Source: Setoptus koraiensis
Lineage: Eukaryota > Arthropoda
NCBI GenBank assembly: GCA_048013815.1
Contig: CM106586.1
Span: 2,542,001-2,606,000, forward strand
Length of the DNA: 64,000 nt
Direction: 5' to 3'
In this document: piece after piece, positions 1 to 12,588 of the stretch
Position numbering within the stretch: the first letter of the stretch is position 1
Layout of the letters: the number at the start of each line of letters is the position of its first letter
The notes under the pieces: model-generated
Told to the model about the DNA's origin: nothing
Databases searched by the model: none
Seen by the model: only the letters and a program-made list of their open reading frames with translations
Position numbers and translations under genes: made by a program

Positions 1-3000
1 GTAGCTGCCCGGCGAATGAACGATGAATAAAGATGTTATGGCGAGTTGAAGGCTTCCCAAAATGCATCTAGCAGCAAATTCAATATGCAAATGTAAAGGA
101 TGGCAAGGCCAACTAAATGTCTGTATTATGTAGACGACAAAGGGCGTTTAAAATATCTTGTCGCGCTCTAATAAGCAACCATTAGAACGTAAACATGTTG
201 TTTTGGTAAAAGGGTGCTTTCGGGTATTTTTTTTGCCAGAAGCCGTTAAACCGGCCGCTATCAAATGGCCAAATAGATTCTCAAATGATAAACTGATCGA
301 TCGATATTTTGGCGAATCGTTGGTGGCATACAGAGAAGGCGTACAGATAAAGACAGGTATAGACAAGTATAAACAGGGCAGGCACGTACAATGCGTCCGA
401 CCCGGAGAATGCACCGGTAGATGATAGGTGCAGATGAAAAAGGCAACGAAAACAGTTATGAAAGCTGCACTGTATACTTGAGACGTCGAATTCTTTTGTA
501 CGCATGGCCGATTACATAACGGCTATCCGATAGCTCATGCGGCTCTTTTATTATTATTATTATTATTGTACTACATTATGTTTGGTGTGCAAGCGAAAGC
601 AAGTATGTTTAAAGATTATATCTCTATGTCCTCTATGTGATGTGCGAATGGAGTTGGAATTGGCAATTCACAATTGAGTATTATTATTTATGTACGCGAG
701 CCTACAGACGGATACAAACATGACCTGATTTCATCATCCACGCATCATAGTCACAGTTAATAGCGCCGTCGTCCAATAGATAATAACGACGCGATAACGC
801 TGTTGTTGCCGAAGCATCTATATTGGCTCATCATTAGCAACATTTATCAGATATTCACCTGACCCACGGTGTGTATTTTATGGCTTTATGGGTTACGAGC
901 CGTTGCACCAGCAATAATCGCTTGTATATTGCAACATAATATTATATCTCAAACTGTGTGCGTTAACGATTATAACTGTGTAGCTATACTGTAAATATAT
1001 AACAATGGTGGTATAGGAACGTTCATTCTGTTGTGCTTGCTTGTTCAAAGGATTGGTCTTGGTGAAGTTTGTGCGAGCAGTTGAGCGTTTGGCGGAGGCC
1101 GCCCGAGTGATAATAACGATATTGATGTCGTCAATGATAAGTAACGGGGCCCCGAATCAAAGTCACGCCCGTTGACCGGCGTGCCATGGGGCCTACAATA
1201 ATAATGAAATATCAGTCATGGTCAATATTCGTCGTCATGACTCGCAGCTCATCGTTTGTCATATTGACACGCAAGTTACATGCAAGTGGCAGCACTACTA
1301 CTCGAAATATCTTCCTGTATCCTGTGTGATCACTGAGAGGCCTCTCAACGACGTAGCAACTGTCAGAGGCACGTCACTCGAGGCTGATATTTAAATGATT
1401 CCATCAAGTGACACCGGACAGCGTATACGAGAAACAGCAAATTGTGTAAGTGCTTTCATTTTATTACGATTGTAGCGACAGCGTTCACATCAAGAGTAAA
1501 TGAGAAATGCATATTTCGTTGGCTTACGCTCATATGCTTGTCCGGTGCCTATGCATTATGTGATCCACTAATGGTTACTTGGAACAGTCAGACAAATAAA
1601 CAAGCCAATGAATAAACAAGTCAATGAATAAGCAAGCAAACAAATGGACGGTACAGTAACTTTTGGCACTTGCTTCGAAACCATATTGAACCGTTAGCTT
1701 ATCAAGACGGTGCTAACCAGAAAGTAGCCAGTGGACTTGTTTCAATCTATTGATGATCTACATGATTATCACAGGCAGTGTAGTGTGTGACGGGGCGCTT
1801 CGCCAACTTGCTGGCCAACTCTTGCCTGGCTAGCCAATTAAGTCTAGCCAAACTGGATCTGAACGAGCAAAAGTGTTACTCAGAGTGTTAAAGTTTAACT
1901 GCAAATACTGTAGGTATCAACTGTTTCGATTCTTACATTCAAACGAACCAACAGGCGAAGCTCGTTTTGTGCCAGGCCGCTGTGAATTAAAGATAAAATG
2001 TTGATAGTTCTCTTTAATTCTCTCGAGCCTTTCATGCTAGCTCGTGCTAGCCTCAAGCTAATTTGAGATATAAATCACATATATTATTAGTCGCTTGCCA
2101 GTCGCATGGCAAGCGACAACATGCCTATTTCGATTGTCGGTGGACTAGAGGTTGACATTTTGGTGTGACGAGCCACAGTTATCATTCCATCATATAATTA
2201 CTGGTTATTATGTAATACTAACTCGAATAATCCGTTACAGGTGGCGACACTACTCGGATTGGTCATCACCATCGCTGGAATCTATGATTCACAAGCACTC
2301 TTGTTAGATCAGAGCGAAAACAGATAAAACTCGCTCACAGAACTACTTAGATTGGGTACTTTTCATACCATATACCTGTGGTGAATGTCTGAATTTTTCA
2401 TGTTTCTTTCATTGTTAGCCACAATTCGTGTTTTTTTTTTGTTCAGCATACATGTAATAATTTTCTCGTATGATACGACGCGTTCGTCATCTAGTTGCGG
2501 CATGTATCACGTTTCCACCAATCGGATGCAACACATTTTACCTGTCAGGCACAGACACGGATTGGATTGATTGAACGACTACACAATATTCTTAGATGTG
2601 AACTTCTTTCTTAGAATGAACAGCTCAAGTGCCGACGAGGTACTTTCTATTATTTCCAACTTTCACAAACATACTCTACCCATTTCGGTTTGCCAACTTC
2701 ACAGCTCGAGCTTTCGTAGTTTTCCAGAATCATGTGATAAGAATACGAACTGTATTTGTTCTCAGTCACCTGTTCCCGTTTGATCTTCCACTGCTCGGCT
2801 ACAGCGAAGTAAAGATGAGCAGTCTTGTTGGAACAACTGACAATCCCAAGAAGGGTACCCGACCATTGAGTCCTTTGTAATATGTCCACTCTGCTACACA
2901 TACGCCAGACACTATACACACAAGTCCCTTATCGCCTTGCATTCGGTACAAACAACTGTAAAAGAGTGATCCAGAGTTATTGAATGGCGAGCTCGCACTT

Positions 3001-6000
3001 GCTGGCGATTGAAATTGTTCGCGACCAGTGGTAGATCGATCGAGTCCTTTGTCTTGTGTGAGGCACTTTTTTTCGTCATTTCTGTCCTTCATTGTCTAGG
3101 TGTATCGGCTACTACTGACAACACAAAAAAGCAGCGGGCCAATTGTTGTACAGTTATCTAAACCATAGTACATTACAACGGTAAAAGAGAAGATAAAGAA
3201 AAAAGATGCATTCCTGGGTGTAGCTGCGATCAACAATAGAGCGGTACACACAAATGAAAGACAAGAACAAGCCCATCAGCTGATCAAGGTGACAGACAAG
3301 ATCATAAGGGACATTGCATAATCAGCTGGATAAATCTATGGCCTCCTAATGCTTTGTCATGCGTTGTGAATCATCAAAATGCCAGATCGGGCCCGATTGA
3401 ATCCTGTGAGTGAGAAAACAGATTGTATGAGGCAGTAATAATATCTTTATTGTGTCAGTGTGCTAGTTGCCTATTGTCCAATTGTTGTGTCCGGGGGGAG
3501 GGAGCGCATTATTAATATTATCAGCTGTACCTTACATAATACAGTGGTAACGTTATAATCCATTGATAAAATAAAAAAATATAGAGCCGCCTAGCCTATT
3601 GTTGTCGCGCATCACGCGCGCATTTGTGCACGTGATATTATTGTGCATGATCATCTTGCTAAGACAGCGATCTTTCCAATGTACGTTCCCATTTCCAAAA
3701 GGTGGCCAATCTTTCAGCAGTTTGAGACTGTTTCGGCACAGTCTAGCCGCCATAGGACGTCTCTGGTGTTGCAAGTTATAGCTATACCGTTACGCTATAT
3801 AATGAACTGCGGTCAGCCAACACATGATCTAATCGCATGATTTAATGATCATTGTAACCTCTATTAATTGATAACTGATGAGCGTCCACTAATTACGGCA
3901 TAGTAATACCTATTAATATCAGCAAAAGTTCTATTATAGGTTTAATATGTCCCAGGTGTAGCTATAGGTGCCACCTATTGGTTTTGATGTCCATCACTTG
4001 ATATCCAACATCGGGGTCCCGTTAACTAGACACGTTGTCATAATGATATGCCAATAAGATACCATGGCGACTATTTGAAATTCACCTCAGATACAGTATT
4101 CATTCGTACAGCTAGCAATGTCTTTGTAAATTTTTCCTACGATTGCTGATCACGCGATGCAAATCATGATCATGGTAAGCAAGACTAACAACAAATTTGT
4201 CTAGCTAACGAACAACTGTGTTGTGGGCAGTTTTCACAAGTGACAACTCTATTGCCAAGCAATATATGTACAGTGTCATTCTGTTTGTTTGTTTTTTTTT
4301 TTTGTTGTTGCGATCTAATGGCTTATACATCCATCACGGGGTTGTTACATCGAATGTATCCATCAGAGTCAAAGAAGTTTGAAATATCTCTTCAATGCCA
4401 TGGCTTCAGGTATCATGAAAAAGAGGCTCGAAATTTTTTCGCTTCCGTTGTAATAATAATAGTTTATTGGTGGTCTATTTGAAGCTTTTCTGGTTTTGGG
4501 GTTTCGATAAAAGGTGAGTTAGAGATGCACAGCAACAGTGTACCCTTATATGTTTAGCTTTACGCAATCGACCGTTACACTAGTATAGGACGGCTGGAGG
4601 ACAAAATAGTTGACTCGCACTTCAATCCTAAGTGCTCATCAATAATGACTTTATAAAGACAACAAATACAGTTGTAGTTGGTGTTGTGTAACAATAACAG
4701 TGCGCCCGAATAAAGTAAAATATGAGCATCTCTTGCTGGTTTTGCCGCCGTTGCAACCTAGCAGGAACATAAACCAATACTTGTAATTGACGGCTATCTC
4801 ATAATGGCCTACTTATCATCTCTTGATGTCTATCCATTAGTTCCGATCAGCAAAAAAGACTACACACAGCGAAGAAGAACGAAAACGAGGAGCGTGTTTT
4901 TCTATGCAACTTGCTGTGTCCGAAATTATTGTCAGCGTCTATTAATGAACTGATGCTCATATTTTCGACACTTTAATTTTTTTTGACTCTCTGTCTAGCA
5001 TGCATGACGCCTGACAAGGTAAACCTCCTTTTCAGGTACAAGAGATTCCAACTGACTTATTGATCTCTGTTGTTGTTTGTATACAATTCGTTGCCATCCG
5101 ATGGATACTTGCTACTCTATGAAACAAGGTTGATAGTCAGATCGACACATAGATCATTTTTCGCGCACATACACACATTTATATTAAAATACATATAGCA
5201 GACTTCATATATATATGAAGGATATACTCTCCATATATTTTACTGCACCCACTCATGATGTCTTACGCAACCCTGTGCACCATGACAAAACGGCCATGTC
5301 TCTCTGTTCAGTCATCACTAGGATATCATCGCTTGCTGCTGTGTAAACTGTCTGGTTACTATGCAATCTGAGAATTTAAGCAAGTGTGAGCATTATGATG
5401 GTACGATATAAATTAACGACTCTCGCACGTCGTTTCGGTGTGAGTTTGTATGCATGTGACCTTATTAAAACATACTCCAACGGATATTGCGTAACCTAAG
5501 CTTTGTGACCGGACTCGCCTTTAACATTGAGCCATGTTGGATTGCCACTAACTCAAATGTAGTTTAGTTCGAACACTAGAACAAACGGTAATTGGGGCTA
5601 CCTGGCTGTAACCTTTGTCGCTGTTGCTGTGCAATATTGAACATACATGCTGAATCGGGTAGAGTTTTCATAGAGCAGATAAGAAGCTCGTGTTTGTAGT
5701 TGCTGTTGCTGGTTATGTTGTCGTGTAATAACCAAAAGCCATTCCTATTTGAATGTTCTTTTGTGCTCTGACATTGGATTATTTCATTGTTGGCCGCCTC
5801 TTTCTCTTAGTCGTTATTGTTTTTTATCATAGTTGGGCCTCTTTTGCAAGCCACAACACTACACGAACAATGCGCCAAACCACATTACACTGTTTGGCAT
5901 AATAGCATGCTAGCTGTGATCAATGTTGACCTGATTTTTTCAAAACAATCTTTCCCGAACAAATACACATACGCCCCATTATTTGACCTCGAAAAATTTT

Positions 6001-6354
6001 GTCATCTCGTCATAATATTCTATTCATAATAACAAGCTTTAGCCTCTGAATGAGATCATTCACAATTCCTCTCCGCGAAATAACTATAGACACAACCTAG
6101 CTCTAACATGATACTTTCATCTCTCCTATTATTGCTGCCTATCATTACACAAACACTCTCTACTAATACACAATGGACCTGCGACGAATAATCGTGCAAA
6201 ACCCACTAATTATCGCAACCAATTTGGAATGTCTACCAAATCTCTCAAAATGACTATTTAATTTAAATTAATCATCATTAACAAACATCATCCATGTAAT
6301 AAAACCAAACAACAATGGACATAAACTAAATTTTGAATTTGTTCTGCTGTTCAG
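1..6354. other. no recognisable gene (intergenic or long intron)
   Basis: I see no convincing coding exon, RNA gene or transposon in this stretch. Open frames are short, lack family motifs and often start with non-ATG codons. The sequence is ordinary single-copy-looking DNA with a short TTA microsatellite near 548-567 and a few T runs (about 2431, 4292). Because an internal-looking exon with a 3' splice acceptor begins at 6355 on the + strand, part of this stretch may be an intron or 5' region of that gene. This is inference from the acceptor only. Confidence 0.5.
548..567. repeat. (TTA)n microsatellite
   Basis: About seven uninterrupted TTA units, read directly from the sequence. Confidence 0.8.
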
Positions 6355-7314
6355 AAGCATCGCAATGTTTGCCATAGTAAAGGGAAGAAAGCAAATTTGT
6401 CGGATTATAATGATGCTGACATATGTGAAGAACATGATTCAATCTCAAGCGAAACAACTAACCCAGTATCATCTACTCAAGTAGATGCCACCCAATACTT
6501 ACCACTGATTAAGCCAGACGATTCGAATGAACGCTTGGCTTATGGTGGCGCAACCAAAGCCAGCATCACTACAACCAGAAATAAACAGCAGACGAGCGTC
6601 TCATTATCCGGCTCAATGTCCACTCTATCAGCATTGAATACACGTACTATGTTTCAGCAGCCTAGACCTCCTATCTTGACCACAAAGGCCACCGTTACGC
6701 AATTACACCAACAACAGCAAGTAAACAAATTGGGCAGCGCTACAAGCGGCAACAGTGGCGACTTGTCACAACAATCATCTGGCAATTCACTGACGACTGA
6801 TCAACAATCGCCCTCAATAGATTATTTACTAGCCAACAGAGGCCACAATTTGGAAACTGTTGATAACAATCTTAAGAATGTTGTTCTAGCCACTGCCAGT
6901 TCGGCCGTTAAGACAAACGATAATTTAATCAGTTATAACAATGGTCAACCATCGGGAACCAATTCTCGCAAATCGTCTATCAGTGGTCAGTCTACGGCCG
7001 CTGTATCACAGCAATTGGCGAATGATAATCCACAAGACAACAAAAGACCCTTCTCACAATACAAAAAGGCTACCATTATTACTAGTGCCGGTTCATCGCC
7101 ATCTAAATACAGATCTCCAGGTCACTATAGTTCATCGTCTACCTCGACATCCACAAAAGCTATTTTGTCGCCATCACACCACAGCCACTGTAGCTCTATT
7201 TACAAATTGATTATTAATTACCATTTAGATGTAATTGTTTTATTATCACAAAACATTTTAACATTGTTTTTAACTTGTTTCATCACCATTATCAACATTG
7301 TTCACAGCCAATGA
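6355..7314 (+). CDS. Ser/Thr/Gln/Asn-rich exon, unknown protein (partial)
   Basis: A 320-codon open frame follows a pyrimidine-rich tract and AG at 6353-6354, so it looks like an internal exon rather than a gene start; there is no ATG in good position. The encoded protein is low-complexity and hydrophilic, rich in Ser, Thr, Gln and Asn, with a short Gln run near the middle and Ser/Thr runs near 7130-7160. That composition is typical of a disordered regulatory region. The last ~35 codons (from about 7200) turn abruptly hydrophobic (Leu/Ile/Phe), which suggests read-through into an intron, so the true exon probably ends before 7210. No domain is recognised. The codon pattern and length argue for real coding, but neither the gene nor its other exons can be identified here. 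Confidence 0.4.
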   Translation, partial: KHRNVCHSKGKKANLSDYNDADICEEHDSISSETTNPVSSTQVDATQYLPLIKPDDSNERLAYGGATKASITTTRNKQQTSVSLSGSMSTLSALNTRTMFQQPRPPILTTKATVTQLHQQQQVNKLGSATSGNSGDLSQQSSGNSLTTDQQSPSIDYLLANRGHNLETVDNNLKNVVLATASSAVKTNDNLISYNNGQPSGTNSRKSSISGQSTAAVSQQLANDNPQDNKRPFSQYKKATIITSAGSSPSKYRSPGHYSSSSTSTSTKAILSPSHHSHCSSIYKLIINYHLDVIVLLSQNILTLFLTCFITIINIVHSQ

Positions 7315-8120
7315 GCTAGCTGGATGTTAAAATACCACAATTTACCGCAATTCCATCATGCAGCATATTATGCAAGAGTTGATTGAGCTTTATCGTTTGA
7401 GTTAAACTGGGTGCAAATATGAAGATGGAATATGTCATAACTAAACTATACCTTAAAATCTTTCAATAACCAACAGACATTCTATGAAAATCAAAGCACC
7501 TATAGTTGTCGTGGAAAAAAAGGAATTTATCATCAATAGAGGCTAATAAGAAAAAAATGACACAGGTAATGGGAATCTCTGGGAGTCATTGATATATAGT
7601 AGAGTCTAGTTGATTAGATAGATAGACTGTGGGTCATCCTTAAGCACACCGTTTAGCAGCAAATGTCTCCAACGAGAGAGGAAAAACGGAGAGGACGAAG
7701 TATGCCGACATTTGTAACGGTGATTACTGGAAAGATCTTTCGCTTTTACATGCGATCTTATGGCCCTCATTTAGTCCTCTATCCGCCAGTGGAATGCAAA
7801 TTTTAACTAATAAAAGACACACTCGCAAAATCGCTTATAAATGTTTGCAGGTCGATCTCTTTCTCACCATTCCAACTCTGTCGAACACTTGTCATTTTCA
7901 GCGAACGTTCGGATCTGTCAATCGATGGCAACCTACTAAAACATCGATACAATCGGCAACAAAGGTACATCTTGTCCTGCGCAGGACACAGCGCGAATTC
8001 AGGTTGTTTCTGGTTCCATGCAAAATTCTAGATCAATTCGTTCATTTCACTTTCTAGCGTCCACCAGTTTCCCAATTCGGTTGCCTATCAACGATACAAT
8101 CCCTTGCAATGACTGGAATC
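7315..8120. other. intergenic, nothing recognised
   Basis: Between the Ser/Thr-rich exon and the first dispersed repeat I see no gene or element. Confidence 0.5.
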
Positions 8121-8124
8121 CTTG

Positions 8125-8330
8125 GTTGTTCTAGCGAATAGTGCCACACCCAGATTCTTATGAAACTTCCGGTATAGGCTTATCTTGACTCCAATAAGAC
8201 GAAAAATTCGGTCAAGAAGTGCGGAAACTTCCGTTTCCGGTTTTACAGAAACTTCGAAATACAAGCTTGAAACTCGAATTCCATCTAGATTCAGGCATGC
8301 AGAGCACACTGCTGCCGATTTTGGATCTGT
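8125..8330 (+). repeat. dispersed CCGGAAGT-rich repeat, copy 1
   Basis: This segment has the pattern 'TCTAGCGAATAGTGCCACAC', then 'GAAACTTCCGG', then GTGCGGAA / ACTTCCG / TTCCGG blocks. The same succession recurs at about 9255-9400, 10100-10225, 27545-27670, 27866-28010, 28540-28700 and 28790-28930, in both orientations and 70-85% alike by eye. It is a dispersed repeat family of unknown class. It carries short inverted CCGGAAG/CTTCCGG motifs but no coding capacity that I recognise. Confidence 0.6.
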
Positions 8331-8627
8331 GCGATCTCCGGTTCGTGAGTTGTGCGAGGAAAACCGGGTTAAAATGGGAAAAAGTTGGTGTTGGCCTTGA
8401 TAAGGGCCGTTTCATCATAGGGTGCTCCCTTCTGCGTGTAGCTCTCATTCAATGCGCATGATTGAATCCCGTCTGCGCAATCGATGGAATTAGACATGCT
8501 GTCAGATATGGTACTTGCGCCATTGATTGGAATTACGTCAATTGGTGAACTGTCAAATCTTACACTTGCGCAATCGATGGGATACTGTCTAATCTTGGGC
8601 TTCACAGCTCAAAGTCTGATCCCCTCT

Positions 8628-8828
8628 TATGTTGGTGTATGGATTGCAGTCACCTGAGCGGAGGGCTGAGGGCGAAGCCCGATACCCGAAGCGCTCATGA
8701 ACCCTACCCGAAGGGTTCCCGTCGCCCCGAGTCGTCGCGGGAGCGACGACGGAGATGTGACGGCCTCCAAATTACGAGGCCGCAGGCCAAGTCCTCATAC
8801 CTGTCAAAGGCAGAGCGAAGCTAAGTCC
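8628..8828 (+). repeat. GC-rich structured repeat, copy 1 of 4
   Basis: About 200 bp beginning with GTATGGATTGCAGTCA and containing several strong stem-loops: ACCCTACCCGAAGGGTT, then GTCGTCGCGGGAGCGACGAC, then GGCCTCC...ACGAGGCC. The same block occurs at 9758-9960 (+) and inverted at 27117-27310 and 28372-28545. It is much richer in GC than its surroundings and non-coding as far as I can see. The conserved series of hairpins suggests a structured RNA or a recombination substrate, but no known class was recognised. Confidence 0.7.
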
Positions 8829-8874
8829 TATTTCTGCCATTCCTTGCTGGATTGAATGCGATTTCATCGAGGCA

Positions 8875-9080
8875 CTATAAATAACCCCGAGAAAATACTC
8901 GCAAATCCCCAAATGGCTGTCGGGTAACGTGAAACGCCTACTGAGCGGTACCTCGGTTATCCCCGGAACGAGGAATTTCCGCACTTCCGGACTACCTATT
9001 TGGGTATTAAGGGACAAAACCATACCTGAAAATACCCAAAATACCCTAAAAAAGTGTGGTACTCTTCGTTAGAACAACCA
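8875..9080 (+). repeat. GGTACC/TACCC-rich dispersed repeat, copy 1 of 3
   Basis: The segment carries CGGTACCTCGGTTAT, a 'GGGTAT..GGG' block and the run AATACCCAAAATACCCTAA. Related copies lie at about 21895-22140 and 29870-30020 in the same orientation. Class unknown. Confidence 0.6.
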
Positions 9081-9757
9081 AAACTCTTGAATGGAACAGA
9101 ACGTGAACGATGACCACCTATCAATCCGGGCAAAGAGAAGAAAGGCGATGAATGAATTCATCACAATGATGTGGGCTTGGTCACTATTCGATAGAACACC
9201 CGTCAAATTTCTACACGCACTTGTTATGAATAAGCGGTAGGGACGATAGAATTATGGGTGTTCTTGCGATTAGGTCCCCACTCAGATTTCGATGAAACTT
9301 CACACATGGGTCCAGTAGGGGCCCCATATCATGGAATGAGTAGACCGGAAGCCAGGAAACCTCCGGTTCCGGAGTTACTAAAAGATTGAGATAGAGCTTT
9401 GAAAATTCATAATCGGATAGATGACGTCTAGCGGAGCACGATGAAATCAAAATTAATCTTCTGCCACTTCCGTTTACCTAGATATAGCTGTTTAACGCAA
9501 AAAAGGGTGTGGCCGGGCCCTGTGCGGTCGCGATGAGCGGACCCATCCTGTGCCTCGTGCGCGCAACACCCTGTATCCATGTCTGTTTCGGTCATTTTAA
9601 CCCTGAATATCAACGAATTAGTGTGATAATAAAATTTGAGATGAAAATTATTACAACAAATGGATGGATAAAGTGTCCTGGTGTAGCATTCATCTCATTA
9701 TGTCTCCAATCCAGTTGTTCCTACTTGTCTCATCCTTATTTTTCATTCCCCCCTTCA
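9081..9757. repeat. mixed dispersed repeats
   Basis: This stretch has another CCGGAAGT-type block (about 9220-9410) and a GC-rich block at about 9495-9580 (GGCCGGGCCCTGTGCGG...). The GC-rich block reappears inverted at about 27360-27440, next to the inverted structured repeat. The two blocks therefore belong to one larger repeat unit of about 0.5 kb or more, present in opposite orientations at about 9.5 and 27.3 kb. No credible protein is encoded. Confidence 0.5.
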
Positions 9758-9960
9758 TTTGTGTATGGATTGCAGTCATGTGAGCGGAGGGTAGAGGGCG
9801 CAGCCCGATACCCGAAGCGCTCATCAACCCTACCCGAAGGGTTCCCGTCGCACGCAGTCGTCGCGGGAGCGACGACGGAGATGTGACGGCCTCCAGCATA
9901 CGAGGCCGCAGGCCGAGTTCTCAGACACACCGCATGTGCATCCCTGAGCGCAGCGAAGCA
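9758..9960 (+). repeat. GC-rich structured repeat, copy 2 of 4
   Basis: Same series of hairpins as at 8628-8828 (CCTACCCGAAGGG stem, GTCGTCGCGGGAGCGACGAC stem, GGCCTCC/ACGAGGCC stem), with a few substitutions. It is followed by CCCTGAGCGCAGCGAAG, then another CCGGAAGT-type block to about 10230. Confidence 0.7.
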
Positions 9961-10289
9961 ATAATTTGGTCACTTCCGGTATTCTAGACCCAGTAATATC
10001 TCTATATCTCGAAAACCGGAAGTCGCACAGAGCTGAAAATTATGTCATCGTGTTCAGCGTAGCTTGAAACGTCTGTGTAGTGAATTTCAGAGCTCTAGCT
10101 TTAACTTTATGTAAAACAGGAACCGGAAGTTTCCTGGCTTCCGGACCACTTTTTTCGTCTTAGTTAGGTCAGAATAGACCTATACCGGAAGTTTCATCAA
10201 GATCCGGTTGGGGACTTAATCGCTAGAACAACCAGAATTATATGTGTATAGTATGTTTATTTATCGTGTCGATACAGGAATGGTATTTA

Positions 10290-10344
10290 CTCCCTGTGCG
10301 CTCGCCTTAAATAGGCGACGGCGTAGCGTCGAGCGCACAGGGAG
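10290..10344. repeat. perfect 15-bp inverted repeat (hairpin)
   Basis: CTCCCTGTGCGCTCG at 10290-10304 is exactly complementary to 10330-10344, with a 25-nt loop. It sits at the left edge of the MULE-like coding fragment and may be part of that element's end. Function not known. Confidence 0.7.
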
Positions 10345-10685
10345 GCGGAGCGTTACACACTCATGCAAGGCCCGCTTGGCAACCAAATTGGAAGGAGATG
10401 ACCATCGCTTCGTTAGGGAGACAGGTGAGCACTGCCACGCTCCATCGGCGACCGAAAGAGGAAAACGCGATGCAATAAGTCTTCTTGAACAGCGAGCCAG
10501 TACCTCTCAAGATAAAACCTGTGTTATAATAAATGAGGTCCAAGCAAGCACGTCGAAGCATGTGCAGGCAGAACTACCGAGACAGACAGCACAAAAGAAG
10601 CTTTGCCAGCGCTCCAGAACCAAGCAAATACATAAGGAACCGAAGAGTCTGCAGGAGCTAATCATACCGGAAGAATTGATGGAAA
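10345..10685 (+). pseudogene. FLYWCH/MULE-transposase-like fragment
   Basis: The frame shows the tail of a FLYWCH-type zinc finger: C-K-A-R-L, then acidic residues, then H-x-H around 10360-10440. It is followed by a helical segment ending with several Arg/Lys residues, as found at the N-terminus of MULE-family transposases and FLYWCH proteins. The finger's first half (the W-x-C part) and the catalytic DDE domain are absent, so this is a fragment. The frame then runs without a stop straight into the terminal hairpin of the foldback element that starts at 10686 and stops 38 bp inside it. The foldback element therefore probably inserted into this coding sequence. The assignment rests on the pattern of Cys/His residues only. 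Confidence 0.45.
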
Positions 10686-11029
10686 CAAGTAATACTGATC
10701 TAATCAGTATTTCGAGCGCTTAATTTTTTGGATAGACGAGTATCGTCTGAATATTGATGCGAGTATGTGACAACATGTCGGAGATAATATCTAAGCCTGT
10801 CAGATCAGAGAAGCAGAAAAGATGACAGAATAAATCCTAGTTCTCCAAATTGCTATCGCAGCATGATAAACATGTTGATTACTTGCGTACGAAATGGTCA
10901 GTTTCGCCACAATGAGTAATATAGTTAGACACACCAATTAGTCAATGGCGCACACTCTGTTATAGTGCACCAATCTCGAATTTCAGAGATCGAGTTGTGA
11001 CCATCGAACTAAGAACACTGATCAACCAA

Positions 11030-12105
11030 CTTTGAGCGAGCACCTGGAACTCTTATCAGGAATTCGAATTTTCAATTTTCGAATTTCGAACTCCGAATTG
11101 TGACCTCCGAACTCTGACCATCGAACATCGAACTCTGACCATCGAACATCAACCAAGGAACTCCGAGCGAGCAGCAGTCACTATTATCAGGAATTCGAAT
11201 TTACAATTTTCAATTTCGAATTTCGAAGTTCAAAATGTGACCATCGAACTTCGAATTGTGACCATCGAACTCTGTACAAGCACCTGGAACTCGTATCGGA
11301 ATTTCGAATTTTCAATTTCGAATTGTTACCACCGAACTTCGAAATGTGACCATCGAACACTGACCATCGAAGACTGACCATCGAACTCCGAAAGAGCAGA
11401 TGAAAATATCATCCGAAGCTCGAGTTTTCAATTTCGAATTTCGAAGTTCAAATTGTCACCATCGAGTTCTGACCATGGAACTAAGAACACCGATCAACCA
11501 ACTTTGAACGAGCAGCTGAAACTCTCATAAGAAATTCGAATCTTCAATTTTGAAGTTCGAATTGTCACCACCGAACTCCCCACAAATTTGACCTAGTCGA
11601 ATCTCCATAGGATTGCATAGGAAATACTTTCGAGTGAAGCGATAATAGACCAAGCCGAATCTACATAGGAATACACCGACCATCTGCCCGTTCGACGTTC
11701 GATGGTCGGAGTTCGATGGTCACAATTCGAACTTCGAAATTCGAATTTTCAATGAGTGTTTCACGTGCTCGTTCGAAGTTCGATGGTCACATTTCGAACT
11801 TCGAAATTCGAAATTGAAAATTCGGATTTCCGATACTAGTTTCAGGTGCTTGTACAGAGTTCGATGGTCACAATTCGAAGTTCGGTGGCGACAATTCGAA
11901 GTTCGATGGTCACATTTCGAAGTTCGAAATTCTAAATTGAAAATTCGAATCCCTGATGAGATTTTCAGCTGCTCTGTCGGAGTTCGATGGTCAGAGTTCC
12001 GTGGTCAATGTTCGATTGTCACATTCCGAAGTTTGGTGGTAACAATTCGGAGATCGATGGTCACATTTCGAACTTCGAAATTCAAAATTGATGCACTGTA
12101 ACAAA
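11030..12105. repeat. inverted minisatellite arms
   Basis: Imperfect tandem repeats built from TTCGAA-, GACCATCGAACT- and AATTTCGAA-type words. They lie in one orientation from about 11030 to 11640 and in the opposite orientation from about 11690 to 12105. The AT-rich middle at 11580-11690 (CTAGTCGAATCTCCATAGG) reappears inverted at 15540-15710. Confidence 0.75.
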
Positions 12106-12121
12106 GTGTGCGCCATTGACC

Positions 12122-12588
12122 AATTATTAAATATATTGATTTTAATATTTGTTTTTTATTTAATATTGGATGTTTTATTTTTTATTTTATTTGTTTATTT
12201 AATCTTGCTATTTTTTTATTATTTTTTTATTCTTTATAATTATTTATTTATTTTTTGATTTTCTATATATTTTTAGATTTTTTTATATTTTTTTTGTATA
12301 TTTATAATTTTTTTATTTGTTTTTATTTTTATTTGTAATTGTGTTTGTTATGTATTATTGTTTATTTATTTTATTTTTTTTAATGTTTTTTTATTTTATA
12401 TTTCATTTTTGTTGTTATTTTTGTATTCTTGCTTATTAATTTTTATGGTTTTAATATTTTTTTATCTCATTTATGATATTTTTTATAAATTTATTTTTTT
12501 ATATTGTATATGAATTATATGTGTTTTTGTCTATGTTTATCTGTATTTGTGTTGATTATATTTTATATTTTTTAATTTTTATATTGGT
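12122..12588. repeat. strand-asymmetric T-rich low-complexity insert
   Basis: About 470 bp made almost only of T and A with T on the + strand, very few C. The sister element at 15036-16738 joins the flanks directly (GACTAATTGGTGTGTC), so this tract is an insertion or expansion specific to the first copy. Confidence 0.75.

Noticed and set aside
158-505. Overlapping 60-90-codon frames on both strands near the left edge
   Set aside because: Mutually overlapping shadows, no motif, no splice context.
7200-7314. Hydrophobic C-terminus of the Ser/Thr-rich exon as a membrane anchor
   Set aside because: The composition changes abruptly to AT-rich intron-like sequence; read-through into an intron is more likely.
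8628-8828. Hammerhead ribozyme in the structured repeat
   Set aside because: The GATGAG near the stem is not in a CUGAUGA...GAAA core; the required conserved nucleotides are not in place.
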